From Thermomucor indicae-seudaticae (Eukaryota; Mucoromycota; Mucoromycetes; Mucorales; Lichtheimiaceae): DNA of 51,626 nt. Below are positions 35,327-51,300 of the stretch, in pieces (position 1 is the stretch's first letter; every line of letters begins with the position of its first letter). Below the pieces are notes generated by a model that did no database searches, was not told where the DNA came from, and saw only the letters and a list, made by a program, of their open reading frames with translations. The position numbers and the translations under genes are program-made. The stretch spans positions 1 to 51,626 of the forward strand of contig JSYX01000137.1 in NCBI GenBank assembly GCA_000787465.1, given 5' to 3'.

Positions 35327-35680
35327 ATGACTTCAAAAAACAAGTCTGTGCACTTCAGTGAACCTCTCGAGATCTCTATAATATACACTTATAGTGCAAC
35401 CGAGTACGATCGGTCATGCTTCTCGCTCACCATGCGTTCACAAAGTTCACCACGATCGCGATCGCCACCCCGACCTTTACCTGCCTACCCTGTCAGCAAT
35501 GGCGTTCATAAACGTCCTTTCATTAAACCGCTTGATCTCTCTGGAATACCAAATGCATGCCGTAGGCGGCCCACCTGGGACAACTGTCAAATGGGCAGTC
35601 CGGACGATATTCCGAAATCACACCAAAACTGTATATCGATACCAAGCTCTTGCAAGGTCATTTATTCTTTACACACCTGA
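35327..35680 (+). CDS. small orphan protein with RVxF-like motif
   Basis: A single open frame of 117 aa from the second in-frame ATG (the first is at 35279). The start MTSKNKSVHFSEPLEISI contains KSVHF, which fits the RVxF docking motif for protein phosphatase 1. It is followed by TYSATEYDRS, a pattern often seen in fungal regulatory proteins, and a Ser/Arg/Pro-rich stretch (SPRSRSPPRPLPAYP), then KPLDLSGIPNACRRRPTWDN. No domain is recognised, and the last ~25 residues look less coding-like, so an unseen 3' intron is possible. PP1 docking is inference from the motif alone. Confidence 0.5.
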   Translation: MTSKNKSVHFSEPLEISIIYTYSATEYDRSCFSLTMRSQSSPRSRSPPRPLPAYPVSNGVHKRPFIKPLDLSGIPNACRRRPTWDNCQMGSPDDIPKSHQNCISIPSSCKVIYSLHT

Positions 35681-35953
35681 CAACGATATCCATGCCGCTT
35701 GAGCGAAGACAATGACGGTGCTCTCTTTTCACCCTCTTCTGCATCCCAAGCATGCTGTTCAAATTCCTCGGTCATATTTTGTTTTTCATTGTACTATAGT
35801 TATCAAAAGTTTGCAACCTTGTTATATACCATATAAAAGAGGAATGCGTCTTACAGTTACTATTAAACGTTGCACATTGCTCTATATAAGATGTAGCTAA
35901 TTGAAAGGATAAACCAAAGCATATGAATGAACTATTTCTGTATACAGTGGCAA

Positions 35954-38436
<2,483 letters not shown>

Positions 38437-41400
38437 TTTAAGGGATCAACAAGACAGACGCAAGCAAAAGACGAAATGTCCTTTTTGTTGTGCTCTGAAA
38501 ATTTTCTTCATGAGATCTAAGTGGTCCGCTCTCTGAATTTCGCAGTCCGTGATTGCCTTTCCTGGTCCGAAAATTGTTTCCCTGATGAGCCTTTCTCGGT
38601 TCAGCTTTGTATACCAAGGAAAGGGTAGCTGGTAAGGTTATACACATCGTACCATCAAAATATAAATTTCTGCATCTGCGTGAAATAGCCGAGTATACAG
38701 CACAGCAGGCAGTATGAAGCAGAAAGCCATGCAAGAAAAAAATACTAAGGGTTTATTAAATAAACATGACTTAATACATATTGATATGCAAACCTGACCT
38801 AGTGCCATCATGTTTGCTATGAAGAGAGCTCAGATGCCATTGCAAAAAATGCCTGCTTTCAGCTGGGTTCCGTTACCAAACCTACGCACAAAAAATCGCA
38901 AGGATTTCCCAACCCTCTAGACAACTTTGGAGCTATGAAAGTTAATCCGCGCTCCGACATTCAATACAGTTACATGGATAACAAAGCTGATGCTACGGGA
39001 ACGCATCACAGAGGCCTTTCAGTGAACCGGTAATTATGGCGAGGACACGTGTTGCAAATGCCAAAAGAAAGCGGAACCCCCGCATTATGCTTGGATCCTA
39101 CACGTGATCAAGATGTCGTCCGCTTTGCCTTAGCATTAGCAGGTTACACGAGCCACTTTCCGTGTTGCGCAGATCTTGACGAAGGTGCTTCGGGCAACTG
39201 AAATGCTGCTAGCTGGACATCAATTCATCAGAATTCTGTTCCCTTGCGTACAATAATAACCAAGAAAAACATAAGGCCCGAAAGCTACAAAATTAATAAA
39301 GAGAAAGTAATTCAGTCGTAAGCGGTAAAAAAAAACCATTCTTTTCAATATCGAATTTTGCTATCAATAAAACAACTTTATTGCAATCGGGAATTAAGCG
39401 TCCGTTGCCGATTGCTCATTGCGATGGAAGCTGTGCTGTTGCTCCGAACAAAGTACGAATAGAATGACTGCCAGCTTTGTATGATCGTGATTGACCTCTG
39501 GTAATTAATAACGTCCATACCAGAGAGCGGCGTTGGGTAATGCAATCGCAGAAAGACACACCCATGGGTACTTTGATGTTCTGCAAAGCCTCTTAGAGGC
39601 CGCAAGCAAGTGATATCCCTTCTCTTGGTCGCCTAAGCGTTTTACGTATCTCTGGCTCTGAAAAGGTTCACCGCGTGAACGCCGAGAGTACATGGGTTCT
39701 GCGATTGTACGTGGTAAGCTATCTATTCCGTAACCATTGAAGTTACGGCGACACTATCCTCACTGTCATAACCAATTTGAGCCCTGTCGCCACTGCGAAC
39801 AATACCGCGGAATTCTCGGAGCTTACGATTATAGTACCACTGCCATGGCTAACAGCTTCCGGTCGACATTTACGTATTTGCACACAGTTTTTGACGCGTT
39901 CATGCTTAAATATCATCTTTTGCAACAATAACAATGAAAGAAGCGTTCTCGACCTGTCTAACCGCACTAAATGTAAGATTGAGCATTGAAGAGCTGCATT
40001 CTAACTCCTATCCTACTTGGTAGTCCTTTCCCCACACGAATAACGACCCAATTGAAGCTCGCAACATTTCAATATGTTAGCCTCATTAATCACCTCTCAA
40101 AAGAATGGTCAAGGCTCATGCCAAATTTGTTCCATATTCTTACACACGGGCACGGCCTTACAATGAGCGCCCAGTCAACCTTTTTTTGACTCGGCGCAGG
40201 TACACAAATGAAAGTTCTATTGTGATTATTTAAACTTCAACTGAAGCACGATGCAATTCAGTTCACAATGACAAAAGGAAATTGAATCAAGACCAATTGT
40301 CAAGAACCACCTAGTACTTTTGAATTTTGCGCTCTGGTTGTGGTACTACTAATTGTAAGGAATGTCAAGAAAAACCTTTTCTCTTTATTGTTCCACTGCT
40401 GCTGAGGCCGAGATGCACTTGTTTTTGACAAGAAAATAGCACATGCTTTTCCATAGTCTTCCTTTCTTTTATAGCATTTTGGACAGGTTATGGATTTATT
40501 CAATGTACAAGTATTCCACTAGTCGATATAAACTACTTTGATTGAATGAAGACGCATGCAAAGGACGGTTCATGTGGACAAGGAGGATGTTCGAGAATGC
40601 TTTCGTCCTTCTGAGTGCAAAAAAGTGCTACGTTTTGGTCAGGTCCGTGTTTGGCATGGACGTCCCGTTCCGGAGTGCTCTGAGTTTTCGGTTGGCGTGT
40701 TTCATGTACACCCTAAATCCAAAGCTTGAAGAAGATGTTTTGCAATCGTGAGGAAAGCGCTTTCAGAATAGAGCTTTATTGACATGCCCACCTGACGTAT
40801 CTGTCTCTGAACCTAACGAAGACCATCATTGCTACGTGCTGTGTTGCTTAGAAGCACATACACATAGCTATCCCTATGTATCTGGTGCTCGCGAAACACA
40901 ATGAAGATTTGGCGCACGCAAATAGGTTCCAACTAGGCCATACAAAGGAAACACTGACTTCAATGTGCGCTTATCCTGTTTCCTGAATGTTTCTTCCATT
41001 TGGACCACTCTTTCGTAATACTCAGCTATCCTGCTTCCAACTTCCTAGACTCCTGGCGCTATTCATCGGGACAGGACGCACAAGACAATACCTGTAGCGT
41101 TTATAATTCATCCTTGATGCCTCTGACAATTGCTTTACGAGTGTCGAAATGCTTCGACCCTTCATGCCAAGAAAGAACTATAGACTCAGTGCAAATAGAG
41201 TTTCAGATGACAGCGCGAATAAGCGATCGATTCACTAGAAAGATCCGGCAGATAAGTATGCCATTACTGTCTAAAGTCATATACAAAGTTGGACGCATGG
41301 CGTTATTTGTTTCTTGGTTCTGAAGCATAAAGTCTGGAACAAAAAGCCCAGCGTCCAAAAACTCCTCTCAGAGAGCCCTGCAAGGCCGTGGGCGTCGTAC

Positions 41401-42316
41401 TACCATGGAACAAGTTTGGGGAGAATGATCTATCTAAAGAAGCGACTCAATCAATTCTCAATTGGTCCCCTTGAGGCATGGCAGTGCATGCACAAGGAGG
41501 AGGGAGGCTCAGGCAGAACATTTGGTCCGCAGTAATGGTCCATGCCGGATTCTGGCATTGTATGAAGGCGCTGTCCATGTCTAAAGGAACGAGCGCGAAC
41601 GGCTAATTTTAGGTATCAAGAGGTCTTCCATACAATTTGCATATGATTTTTGTTATTGCGTATACTGTGTAATCTTCCTAAAGTTAGCGTCTAGCACTGA
41701 TTTCATGGAGTTAACATACGAAAAGGAAAGTCTAGCCATCGCTCTAAGCTTTAACTCAAAATCTCCGGCAGTGGACGTGCGGATGATGATATCCGTGCCA
41801 TTAGGTCAAACAAGCAAAGAGCTATCTGGTAATTGATGATCTTTACCGCTCTGTTTGCCCCAGTACTTTCTAAACAATCACCATCTTCCCGCTTATTGTT
41901 TGCGTAAGAGAATAAGCGCGTTATGTCCCTTGTTTCATGGTATGTCAGAGGAGTTAGCGGGCCTTACGTGTTACATAGAAGAAGGGACGAGAACCTGTAC
42001 CACCCACGAAAGTGGTCGCTTGTAGCACTCTAAACGGTGACACAGTCAAAGAAGAGCGCGCCGTGCTTTAATGCTACAGGCCGTACGTATGTTGTGTCCA
42101 AACTCAAAGTCAAAGCCGTTCGGTTTCGGGACCGATCACTCCAGAGTTTATACGTCAAAGCTCTGTAACCTGTTCTCTTTTTCCCTCGCTTTCTTTTTTC
42201 TTCTTTCTCCAAACGAGAGGAAGCAAAGCACTTGACATCTTTTTGATCGTTTCTCGCGTAAACCATAGCAACACCCGATTGAAAAGAACTATCACACTCA
42301 GCTGTCAAACGCAACC
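38437..42316. other. gene-poor stretch, about 3.9 kb
   Basis: This is the largest gap in the window. All open frames are short (up to ~105 codons) and overlap on both strands without splice-supported extension or family signatures. It presumably contains the upstream region of DBP2 on the left and the promoter of the giant gene on the right. I see no terminal repeats, transposase or structured RNA gene, though weakly conserved RNA genes could be missed. Confidence 0.55.
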
Positions 42317-45300
42317 ATGTCTCAGCAGTTTCCCCTCAGTACGTAGTCCATTTTTTCGTCAATTCGAAGTATACTTCAAAATCACTAATGTCTATTACTA
42401 GGCTGGTTTTTCGTGAAAAACCACAATGGTTATGTTTTGACTGCCTCCAACAAGTCAGAAGGAGCGAGCATTGTCATTTCAACACTTCGCACCAACGATC
42501 CTGATGCCCAACTCTGGCGTCACGACGGTGAAGGCCATCTTATCAACAAGGAAAGCGGCTTTGCCATGACCGTGATCAAAGGTAAAATATCGTAATAGTA
42601 ATAGACATCAACAATCAGAGATAGTCAAGTTATGGAGGGAGGGGTAAAAAAACCAGTGGTCTGGGCGGGAAAAAATAATCTAGATAGTTCGGGACGCCTA
42701 CCGAGAGTGTTTTAGTACGCTCCCACTTTTGGTGACGGAGCGAAGCACGACCATTGATGTGCTGCGGCCTATTCGTGATGCCACGTTGGTCTTCGCCTAG
42801 TGAATGATGAAACGTTAACATTATTCATTGTTTCTAGGCAATCTTAAGTCAGGATCAGACATTGTCCAAGAATCTCTGTCATCTACTAAGAGCGCTAGCC
42901 AGAAGTTTGGCATTGATGCCGATGGCCACATTTGCATTGCTGCAAAGCCATCCTTGGTGCTTGGAATTAAGGAGTCATTCTTCTCGCGTCGCGAGGGACT
43001 TCATGTGCATTTGCAGCCGTCCGATAAGCGTAGCAAGGAACAACATTGGAATTTTGTGCTACCTGTCGTGAAGTCAGCCTCCACAGCGTCTATCAAGAGA
43101 AGCACCAGCACAACCACTAGCGTCAGTAGTGCTGTCAGCGGCAAGCCTGTGAACAAGGGCGTCTCTCAAATCAAAGAAGATGGTAAAATGCATGCCATTG
43201 CGCGACATTCCTGTCTCTAAAGTTTTACTTATCCTTTAAAAACTACCTAGATGCTCACTCCGTCCAGTCGGCTTCGACTTCATCCAGCCTGCACAAGGTT
43301 GTAACCGAGAATATGGGCGTTTTCCCTGATACACCGTTTTTCCTCAAGTCCCAGCAGACTGGCCTTTTCGTCAGTGTCGAAGCCGCGGAAATTTCCAATG
43401 CTGGTGCACGTTTGACACTTGAGAAGCAACACAGCAAGGGCTACGAACGACAGTTGTGGGAGTATGACACAGCGACTGGACGTATCAAGAACAAGCAATC
43501 TGGTTTCGTTCTTAGTGCAGAAGCCCTCAAAGAGAACGCGTATATCTGCCAAGCCACGGTTGTAGAAGGCAGTGAACTGCAAGAATGGGGTCTTACAACT
43601 GATTACGAGTTATGCCTGAAGCATGACAACTCCTGGGTTCTCGGTCTCAAGGATAGCTGGTTCTCGGTCAGCCGGGAAGGTTCCCACATTTATCTTCAAA
43701 AGTCCAAAGGCCCCGGACAAAACGAACATCAAAAGTTTTCTATCCTTTTGCCTTTGCCCACCAAGAGTACGGTCTCTGAGAACAACCAGCAAGGCACTTT
43801 CCCTGACGGCTGGTTCTTCATGAAGAACCAGGCCAATGGAACGATTCTCACTGTTTCGGAGACAAGTCACTCTTCAACCGAGATCGTGGCTGCCAAGCTT
43901 GACACATCCAATTACAGCCGTCAGTTATGGAGGTACAAGGACGGGTTCCTGATCAGCAAAGCTTCCGGAAAGGTCCTCGATGTTCGTGGAGGTAAGACTA
44001 AGAAATAGAAGGGTGGTAACAATGCGATAACAGTTTGTTCCATGCTATACAGGAACTTTGAAAGACGGTGCTGCCATCTGCCAGTATGACCAAAAGAAGC
44101 GCCACAACGAAAATCAGTTATGGGCTTTGACAGTTGAAGGATACATCTATATCCAATCAAACCCATCCCTTGTCCTGGCCATGAAAGAGGAAGGATCAGG
44201 TAAGTCCATCATCCAACTGCAATCTAAAAAGTCTGTAGACCACAAGGAGCAGCGATGGAACTTTGTTCTACCGGTGTTCAAGAAAAAGAAGCAAGGCAAG
44301 TGTTTGGCCTATGACCATCTTCAAAACATTGACTTACCAACATCTCTGCAGCTGTTACCGCAAGAGCTGTCACCAGTTCTTCAACCGGCAAGAAGACTGT
44401 TTCCTACCGTTATGCTCTACACCCCAGCGGATGGTTCTTCATTAAGTCCTTCTTGCCCGGGTCCACCAAGGATAAGCCTCTCGTCCTGACTGCAGACAAA
44501 GATTCCAAGGAGATTTCTTTACAGACCCTAAGCAAGGACCATTGGCAGTCGCAACTCTGGTCTTACTCTTCCGGCGTCTTGATTAACTACGTTACTAATC
44601 TCGCCATTGACGTCAGCGGTATGATTCTCTCTATAGCCAGAACTCTTCTTTTTATTCACTGTACCTATCTATTCATAGCGGTCGCTCAAGGCGCAGCCCT
44701 CACTCTTAAACAGCCTGAAAGCCGCCCACAAAGCCAGCATTGGAATCTGACAATTGACGGCTATTTTGTTCATGGCTTTGAACCTTCGCTTGTCATGGTC
44801 CCTCAGCCTGAAAATGGCAGCTACAAGCTCATGCTCGCTAACCACCGCTCTTGGGAACAAGAACACCGTTGGGGTCTTCTTCTTCCCGAGATCATAGTCC
44901 AGAACAGTGTCCAAATCCTCGTCCGATGGACAGCAGCTTTACTGCAAGAGCGTCGCTCAACATCGACTCAGAAGACCATTGTCAAGACATCTGTACGCTT
45001 CGCTGCCTGGCCCCAGGAAACTTTCTTGATTTCCACATCCGATGGCTATGGCCTTGCACCTGAAAAGCCTGAAGCTTTCTCAACTGTTGTCCTCAAGAAG
45101 ATGGAACTTGGGACCGATTGTGAGCTCTTCAAGTGGACTTACGAAACTGGCTACCTTGTTCATGTTGCTACGGGCCTCGTATTGCATGTTGAAGGTGAGT
45201 CCAATGAGGGACAACATGAATCAACGGACACCGAATAATAACTCTTCTCCGCAAACAGATGGTCTTGCTCATGGTCGAAAACTCCAGCTTCATGGAAAGC

Positions 45301-48300
45301 TCACAACCAAGAACAATACGGCTGACGAGAGACAAATCTGGAGCGTCATGACCAATGGTTCCATTGTTTCCAGCATTTACACCAACTTGGGTCTTGGACT
45401 CGTCCGACACGGCGATTCTTGGGACGTCGAGATCTGTGATTTCAAGAAGTCCAGTGAGCATTATGCTTGGCACATGTTCTACGGCAAATTCGAGAGCCGT
45501 TACAGCGAAATCCACAAGAAGGAAATCTTGGTTTTGGTTGCTCTGGAGAGGATCATTCTAATGCTCGGATCTTCTCGCCAAGGTAAGAAATAAAGCGGCC
45601 ATGAGTGAGAACCAGTATCTCATTAACTGCCTGTTACAGGCTCTACTACTGAGCGCAAACTTGTTACGCACCGTTATGGCATCTTCCCCAAGGAATGGTT
45701 CTTCATTCGCTCCAAGCAGGATAAATCGCTTGTGGTTACTGCTTCCAGCAAGAAAGAAGGCTCTCAACTCAAGCTGGCTAAGATTGACTTCAAGAACTAC
45801 AGGCCGCAATTGTGGAAATGCGATGAAGACGGCACCCTAATAAACATGGAATCTGACTACGTTATGGATGTTGCTGGAGGCAAATTGATGGCGGACAGCA
45901 ACATCATCCAATGGCGGGAAAAGCTCTTGTGGCGTAGCAAGAAGAATCAGCAATGGGGTCTTTCCGTAGAAGGCCATATTCATCCACTTACCCGTCCTGG
46001 TCTGGTGTTGAACCCTAAGAATAATGAAATCAAGGAAGGTGTCGAACTGAAGCTTCAGCCTCGTGGCGTCCTTTCAGCAGAATATCAACAGTGGACCTTC
46101 GCTACCCCTGTGTTTGGCAAGCACACAGCGGACCGCAGCAGCTCAATTCTCGAAGGCCTCGGTGATGCTGCTCTTCAAGTGTCTAGCCGTGAGAAGTACG
46201 AACGGGTTATTAAGCGAACAATTGTCCGTCGCTGGGGTATCTTCCCGACTGGAGGCATCTTTATCCGTCTCAATTACGGCACTGAACGTCTTGCGTTGAC
46301 TGTTGAAAAGGAAGCTGAAGCAGGCGTGCATGCTGTGACAGTTCGTCCTCTGAACTTCAAGGAATACAAATGGCAGCTTTGGACTTTTGAAGACGGCCAT
46401 TTGATCAACGCCCAGACAGGTCTGGCTCTGGACGCCGAAGCCGTTCAAGGCGCACTGGTTGAATATGGTTTGAAGTCTCAACTTCATGTACGCGAGAAAT
46501 CGTGTTCCGAAAGCCAATACTGGGCTCTCAGCGCTGACGGTGAGATTCATTTGCGCTCCAACGAACGCATGGTCATCAGCGTCGCCAGTGCCGAAAGAAC
46601 GTCTATAGCTGGTGCCCAGGTCGGTTTGAAAGAGCTACGCGTGCGCAAGACAGTCCAAGGTGATAAAGGGCAAGTGACTCTCCAATCAGACGCGTGGATG
46701 CGCTGGGCTTTCTCGAAACCAGTCTATGGCACGAAGACTGTCGTCACCAAGACTGGCACCGCTGAACAAACCGTGGCTGAAGAAACCCAAGAAGTTCATG
46801 GTTGCGAAGAAGAGAAGGTTGCTGTCCATGAAGAAAACGAGTCAGAAGATGAAGATTCCGAAGAGGAGGACGACTCGGATGACGAGGAAGAAGAGTTTGA
46901 CGACTTTGATAACGACACAGAATCCATCGCTTTGTCGATTGCCTCCGAATCGCTTGCCTCTGAAATTTCCCTCAAGCAAAGCGAGAGCGCTTCTACCGCA
47001 CTGCGCAAAATGCGTCCATCTAGCTCGGCTCGATCCTCGAGTTCCTCTCGCTCGTCCCGCAAGGACTCGTTTACATCAAACGATGACTATACTCCTACTG
47101 GATTTGAAAAGGTTATACGCTTCAAGACTCTGCACGGCGGTCCTTTCCCAGCTGGCTACTTCTTTATCAAGAGCGAGCTGCATGGTTATGTGCTAGATGT
47201 CAAGGACGAGGTTCAGGAAGGCGCTCAATTAGTTCTCACTCGCTTGAGAACAACCGACTTTGCTAGCCAAATGTGGTCTTACCGCAACGGCTTCCTTGTG
47301 AACTTGAAGAATCCTAACATGGCTATTGATGCTGCTGAGCGCCGAGTGCTGGCTGGCGAACTCGTGCATATCTCGGAACGCAAGTCTTCTTCCAAGGACG
47401 CAGTCAATCAGCAATGGGAGTTCAGTCCTGAAGGCTTGATTCACTTGAAGACAAAACACTCTCTTGTTCTTTCCATAAAAGAGACGAAACGCTCCGACAC
47501 CCACCAATACATCGATGTCTTCGTCCAAGAGGAGCTAACGCATGGCCAGCTCAAGTCAGGCGCTCGTCGCGAACAGCGCTGGGAGGTTTTGGTGCCATCC
47601 CTTATTCCCATACAAACGAAAGAAACTGGTGTCAAGGTTGTCGAAGCTGGCAAGAAGGAGGTTCCCAAGGCCATTGCTGTCGCAGTTACCTTCAAGTGGC
47701 TCAAGGAGCTATTGCACTTTAAGCTTGCTGCCAATGATGACTGGCCATTGTCTAAATGTTTCATGATCCGTTTTGGTGCCGACGGTTATTACTTGGCGGC
47801 TGGTCTCGAGAAGGGCACTGTTGGCCTTTATCAACTCAAGGAAGATGATGACCACAAGCGCTTCCTGTGGATCCATGTGAACGGTTATCTGGTTAACTAC
47901 AAATACATGCTTCGCTTGGTGTACACTCGAGGTAAGTCCATATTGAAAGCGTACGAAATGTCTTACAGATACTAACTTACTCTCTCTGTGATTTAGCCGG
48001 TCAATGGATTCTTTCTGATGGTCATGAGGAAGCTGATCAAACCTGCCACATTTCATCGCGTGGTGTCATCTATGTTCGCTATCTGACAAAGATCTACTAT
48101 CTTCGTATTATCCGCCAAGGTGCTGCCGATTATCAATTGGGATCTTGCACTGAGGAGGAGTCTGAAACCGTCGAAGGTGTCCAATTGCACATGCCTGTGT
48201 TCGCTAACGAAGACCATGAGAAGGATGCCTCCCAGACCATTCAAAATGTTTTGCAATATGTTTGCACCCAGCAGACCAAGGCCGCTGCTTCCGAAGTTGT

Positions 48301-51300
48301 CTCGAAGCAAATTACTATTACTTACCGTCGCGCTCTTTTCCCAAGTGCAGCATGTTTCTTTGTCAAGATTGATAAAGAAGGTAAAGACAATCTTGTCTTG
48401 GCAGCGGACGGTGATGCTCCGAACAGCCGTCTGGTTATTCGCAAGCTGTCATTTGCCGATTTCCGAAAGCAGCTCTGGACTTTCCAGGATGGCCATCTGG
48501 TCAACTATGGTAACCAATGTGTCATTGGCATTCAGGGTAAGCATGTCACACTTGCCCCAAGAAGAGAAATCAGCTCACCGATGCCCTCGTAGGTGGTATT
48601 GCTTCATCCGCTAGAATAGTGCAGCATATCCGGACCAGCGCCAGCTTCAAGTGGTTCTTGACTCTTGACGGTTATATTCGCCTTCATGGCTTCGACTCTC
48701 TTGTGTTGGGCTACCAAGGCGAAAACTTGGTTGATGGCGCCGCTGTCGTCTTGACAGACTACGACGAGTCAACCCACGCTCTTCGGTGGAAGTTCTCTAC
48801 GCCAATTTTCGGCAAGAAGAAGGTCACGACAGTAGTTGAAGAGAAGACTAGCACTTCCGTGATAGAAGAAGAGCAAACATTGGAAAGCATTGAAGATGCT
48901 CCTGTGGCCGCTGCACCCGAAACGGAACACGACACTGATACCAAGTATATTGCTGAAGGTGCTGCTGTCGCAGCTGCCGCTGGGGCTGCTAAGGCTATCG
49001 AGCAAGTGACAGTCAAGAAGCCCGAGGCTACTGCCATTACAAGCCACGTTTCAGAAGAATCCAAGTCGACTACACCAGTCGCTGAGAAGCCAGCAAAGAC
49101 GATTGACACAGTCCAAGAACGTACTCAAGTCGCCCTTATCGTCGAAGGTTCGTAGTAAAAAGGATAGCTGCCATTACGGTTGGCATTAACGATAAATGTA
49201 CACAATAGAAACCTCGAAGATCGTCTATGAGTGGTTCTATAGCGTCATTAACCGCATCACAGTTGAAGGATCGACTGAAACCGTTACCGCTACTTCCGAA
49301 AAGGATCTGATTGCTATTTGTGACCAGGCCAAGGAGAAGATTACCAAGACAGTGTCTGGTATCCATGTTCAGGGCTATCTTGCCATTATTGAATCCATCC
49401 GCACGGTTGCGGTGACGCAATTCACGCAAGCTAAACAAGTCGCTGTCTCTGGCAGTAAAGACGTCTCCATTGAGTTGAAGCGCATCGCCGAAGAAACCAA
49501 ACAAGAGATTACCGTTCACCGTCAATATGTTGAGCAAGTTGAACAGAAAGGCACATTCACTCACCACAAGCCTATGGTCGAACACAAGCCTCAAGTATCC
49601 CACAAGAAGAGCGACCACACTCTCGAGAAGATTGCTGCCGGTGCCATTCTGGCTGGCGGCGCTGCTGCTATTGCTGTGGCAGCTGGTAAGAAGATCGCTG
49701 AACACCACTCTGAGCATCATCATCCCAAGACTTCCGATGCTCCGGCTCCAAAGCACGAAGATCAAAAGTCCTCAAAGCCTGTCCATGCACAGATTGTCCT
49801 CAAGGAAGCCAGTACATCCATCAGCGAACTTCAGGTTACCATTCGCACTTGGTTCACTGCGTTGATTGAGCGTATCACCACTGAAGCTCGCCGAACCGGT
49901 GTCACAGAGCAAGACATTGAAATCGTTATCCGCACTGAAACCGAAGCCTTGAAGCAACATATCCATGCCTCTGAAGTCAAGATTTCTCATATCATCACCA
50001 CGACTCAGGAATGGCAAGCCACTGTCAACAAGATCACAGAAACGATTACGCACGGCACCTTGCGGATTCGTGACATTGCCTTCAAGATTGTCTCCGGATC
50101 AACTTCCACTGACGGGGAGGCTGAATTGCAAGCAGTGGTGGCTGCCCATGAACAAGCCATTACTGAAGCACTTACAGTCTGCGAGCACAAGGTTTCCACT
50201 CCAGCTCCCTCCAAATCGCAAGTTGACAGCAAACATGTCAGCGCAGTTACTTATGTCAAGGTGATTTTGCAAACTTGGCTCCGTAAGCTGGTTGAAGACG
50301 TTGCAGCACGCGCAACACAAGGTGGAGAGAACGCCACCGCAGACATTGCAGCGATTGTGGCCAAGGCAAACGAAAGCATTGAGGCTCAGCTTAGTTTGAT
50401 CTCCAAGAAATCTGCTTCCATTACGAGCACCAGCACAACAAAGCTCGTCGAGACCATCGAGTGGGCCAAGAGCACGGTTATCCGGCAGTCGACAGAACTC
50501 CAAGCCATTGGCGTACAAGCCGCGACTTCATCCAGCAAGACAGGTGGCCGTGAACAAATGACAGCGTTGGTCGAATCCACTGAGAAGCAGGTCGAAGTTG
50601 CTTTCGAGCAATGCGACTCGTCCGTCACAATCGAAGTGGTGTCTGAAGTAGATGTTGACGTTAAAGTCGTTGGTGAACAGAAAACGACTCTTACAAAGAC
50701 CGAGGTCCAGCATGTGGATGACCATAAGAAAGTTGAACAGGTCAAGAAGTCTGAGGAGTCCAAGGACAACAAGAAGGCTGAGCACGACCAGAAGCCCGAG
50801 AAGCAAGAATCTGCCAAGGAATCCAAGTCTGGGAAGAAGGAAACCCACACTGGTCAGGCTGCCGTTGTTGATGGCGCCGTTGCTGCCATTGGTGCAGTTG
50901 AATACATCAAGGTCACCATTCGCTCTTGGTACCAGAAATTGGTGGAAGACATTGCCTCTTGCTCCGCTCGCGGTGGTGACCAAAAGGAGATTGAAGCTAT
51001 CGTGACCGAAGCCAGCAAGACCATCACTGCTAAACTTGACCATGTTTCGAAGACTGCATCTGGTACTTCGGAAGCTGGTGCTTTGGAAAAGGTTAAGACT
51101 ACCCTCGAATGGGCCAAGGGCGTCGTTGCTCAAGGTTCTGAAAAGGTCAAGGTCATTGGTGTCCAAGCCGCAAGCGCTGGTTTGACTGTTCAGAGCATCA
51201 AGGAACAGATGACCTCTATAGTCGAATCAACGGAGACTGAGATTAGCACTGCTCTGGAGACTTGTGATACGAATGTGCATATTCAAATCGACGAGCACGA

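Noticed and set aside
38438..38734. 98-codon minus-strand frame upstream of DBP2
   Set aside because: Lies in the DBP2 5' flank without a recognisable product; the frame is not joined to DBP2 exon 1.
49136..51166. Long minus-strand frames (209 and 212 codons) opposite the helical repeats
   Set aside because: Shadow frames caused by the biased codon use of the repeat-coding strand; low-complexity Leu/Ser content and no signatures.
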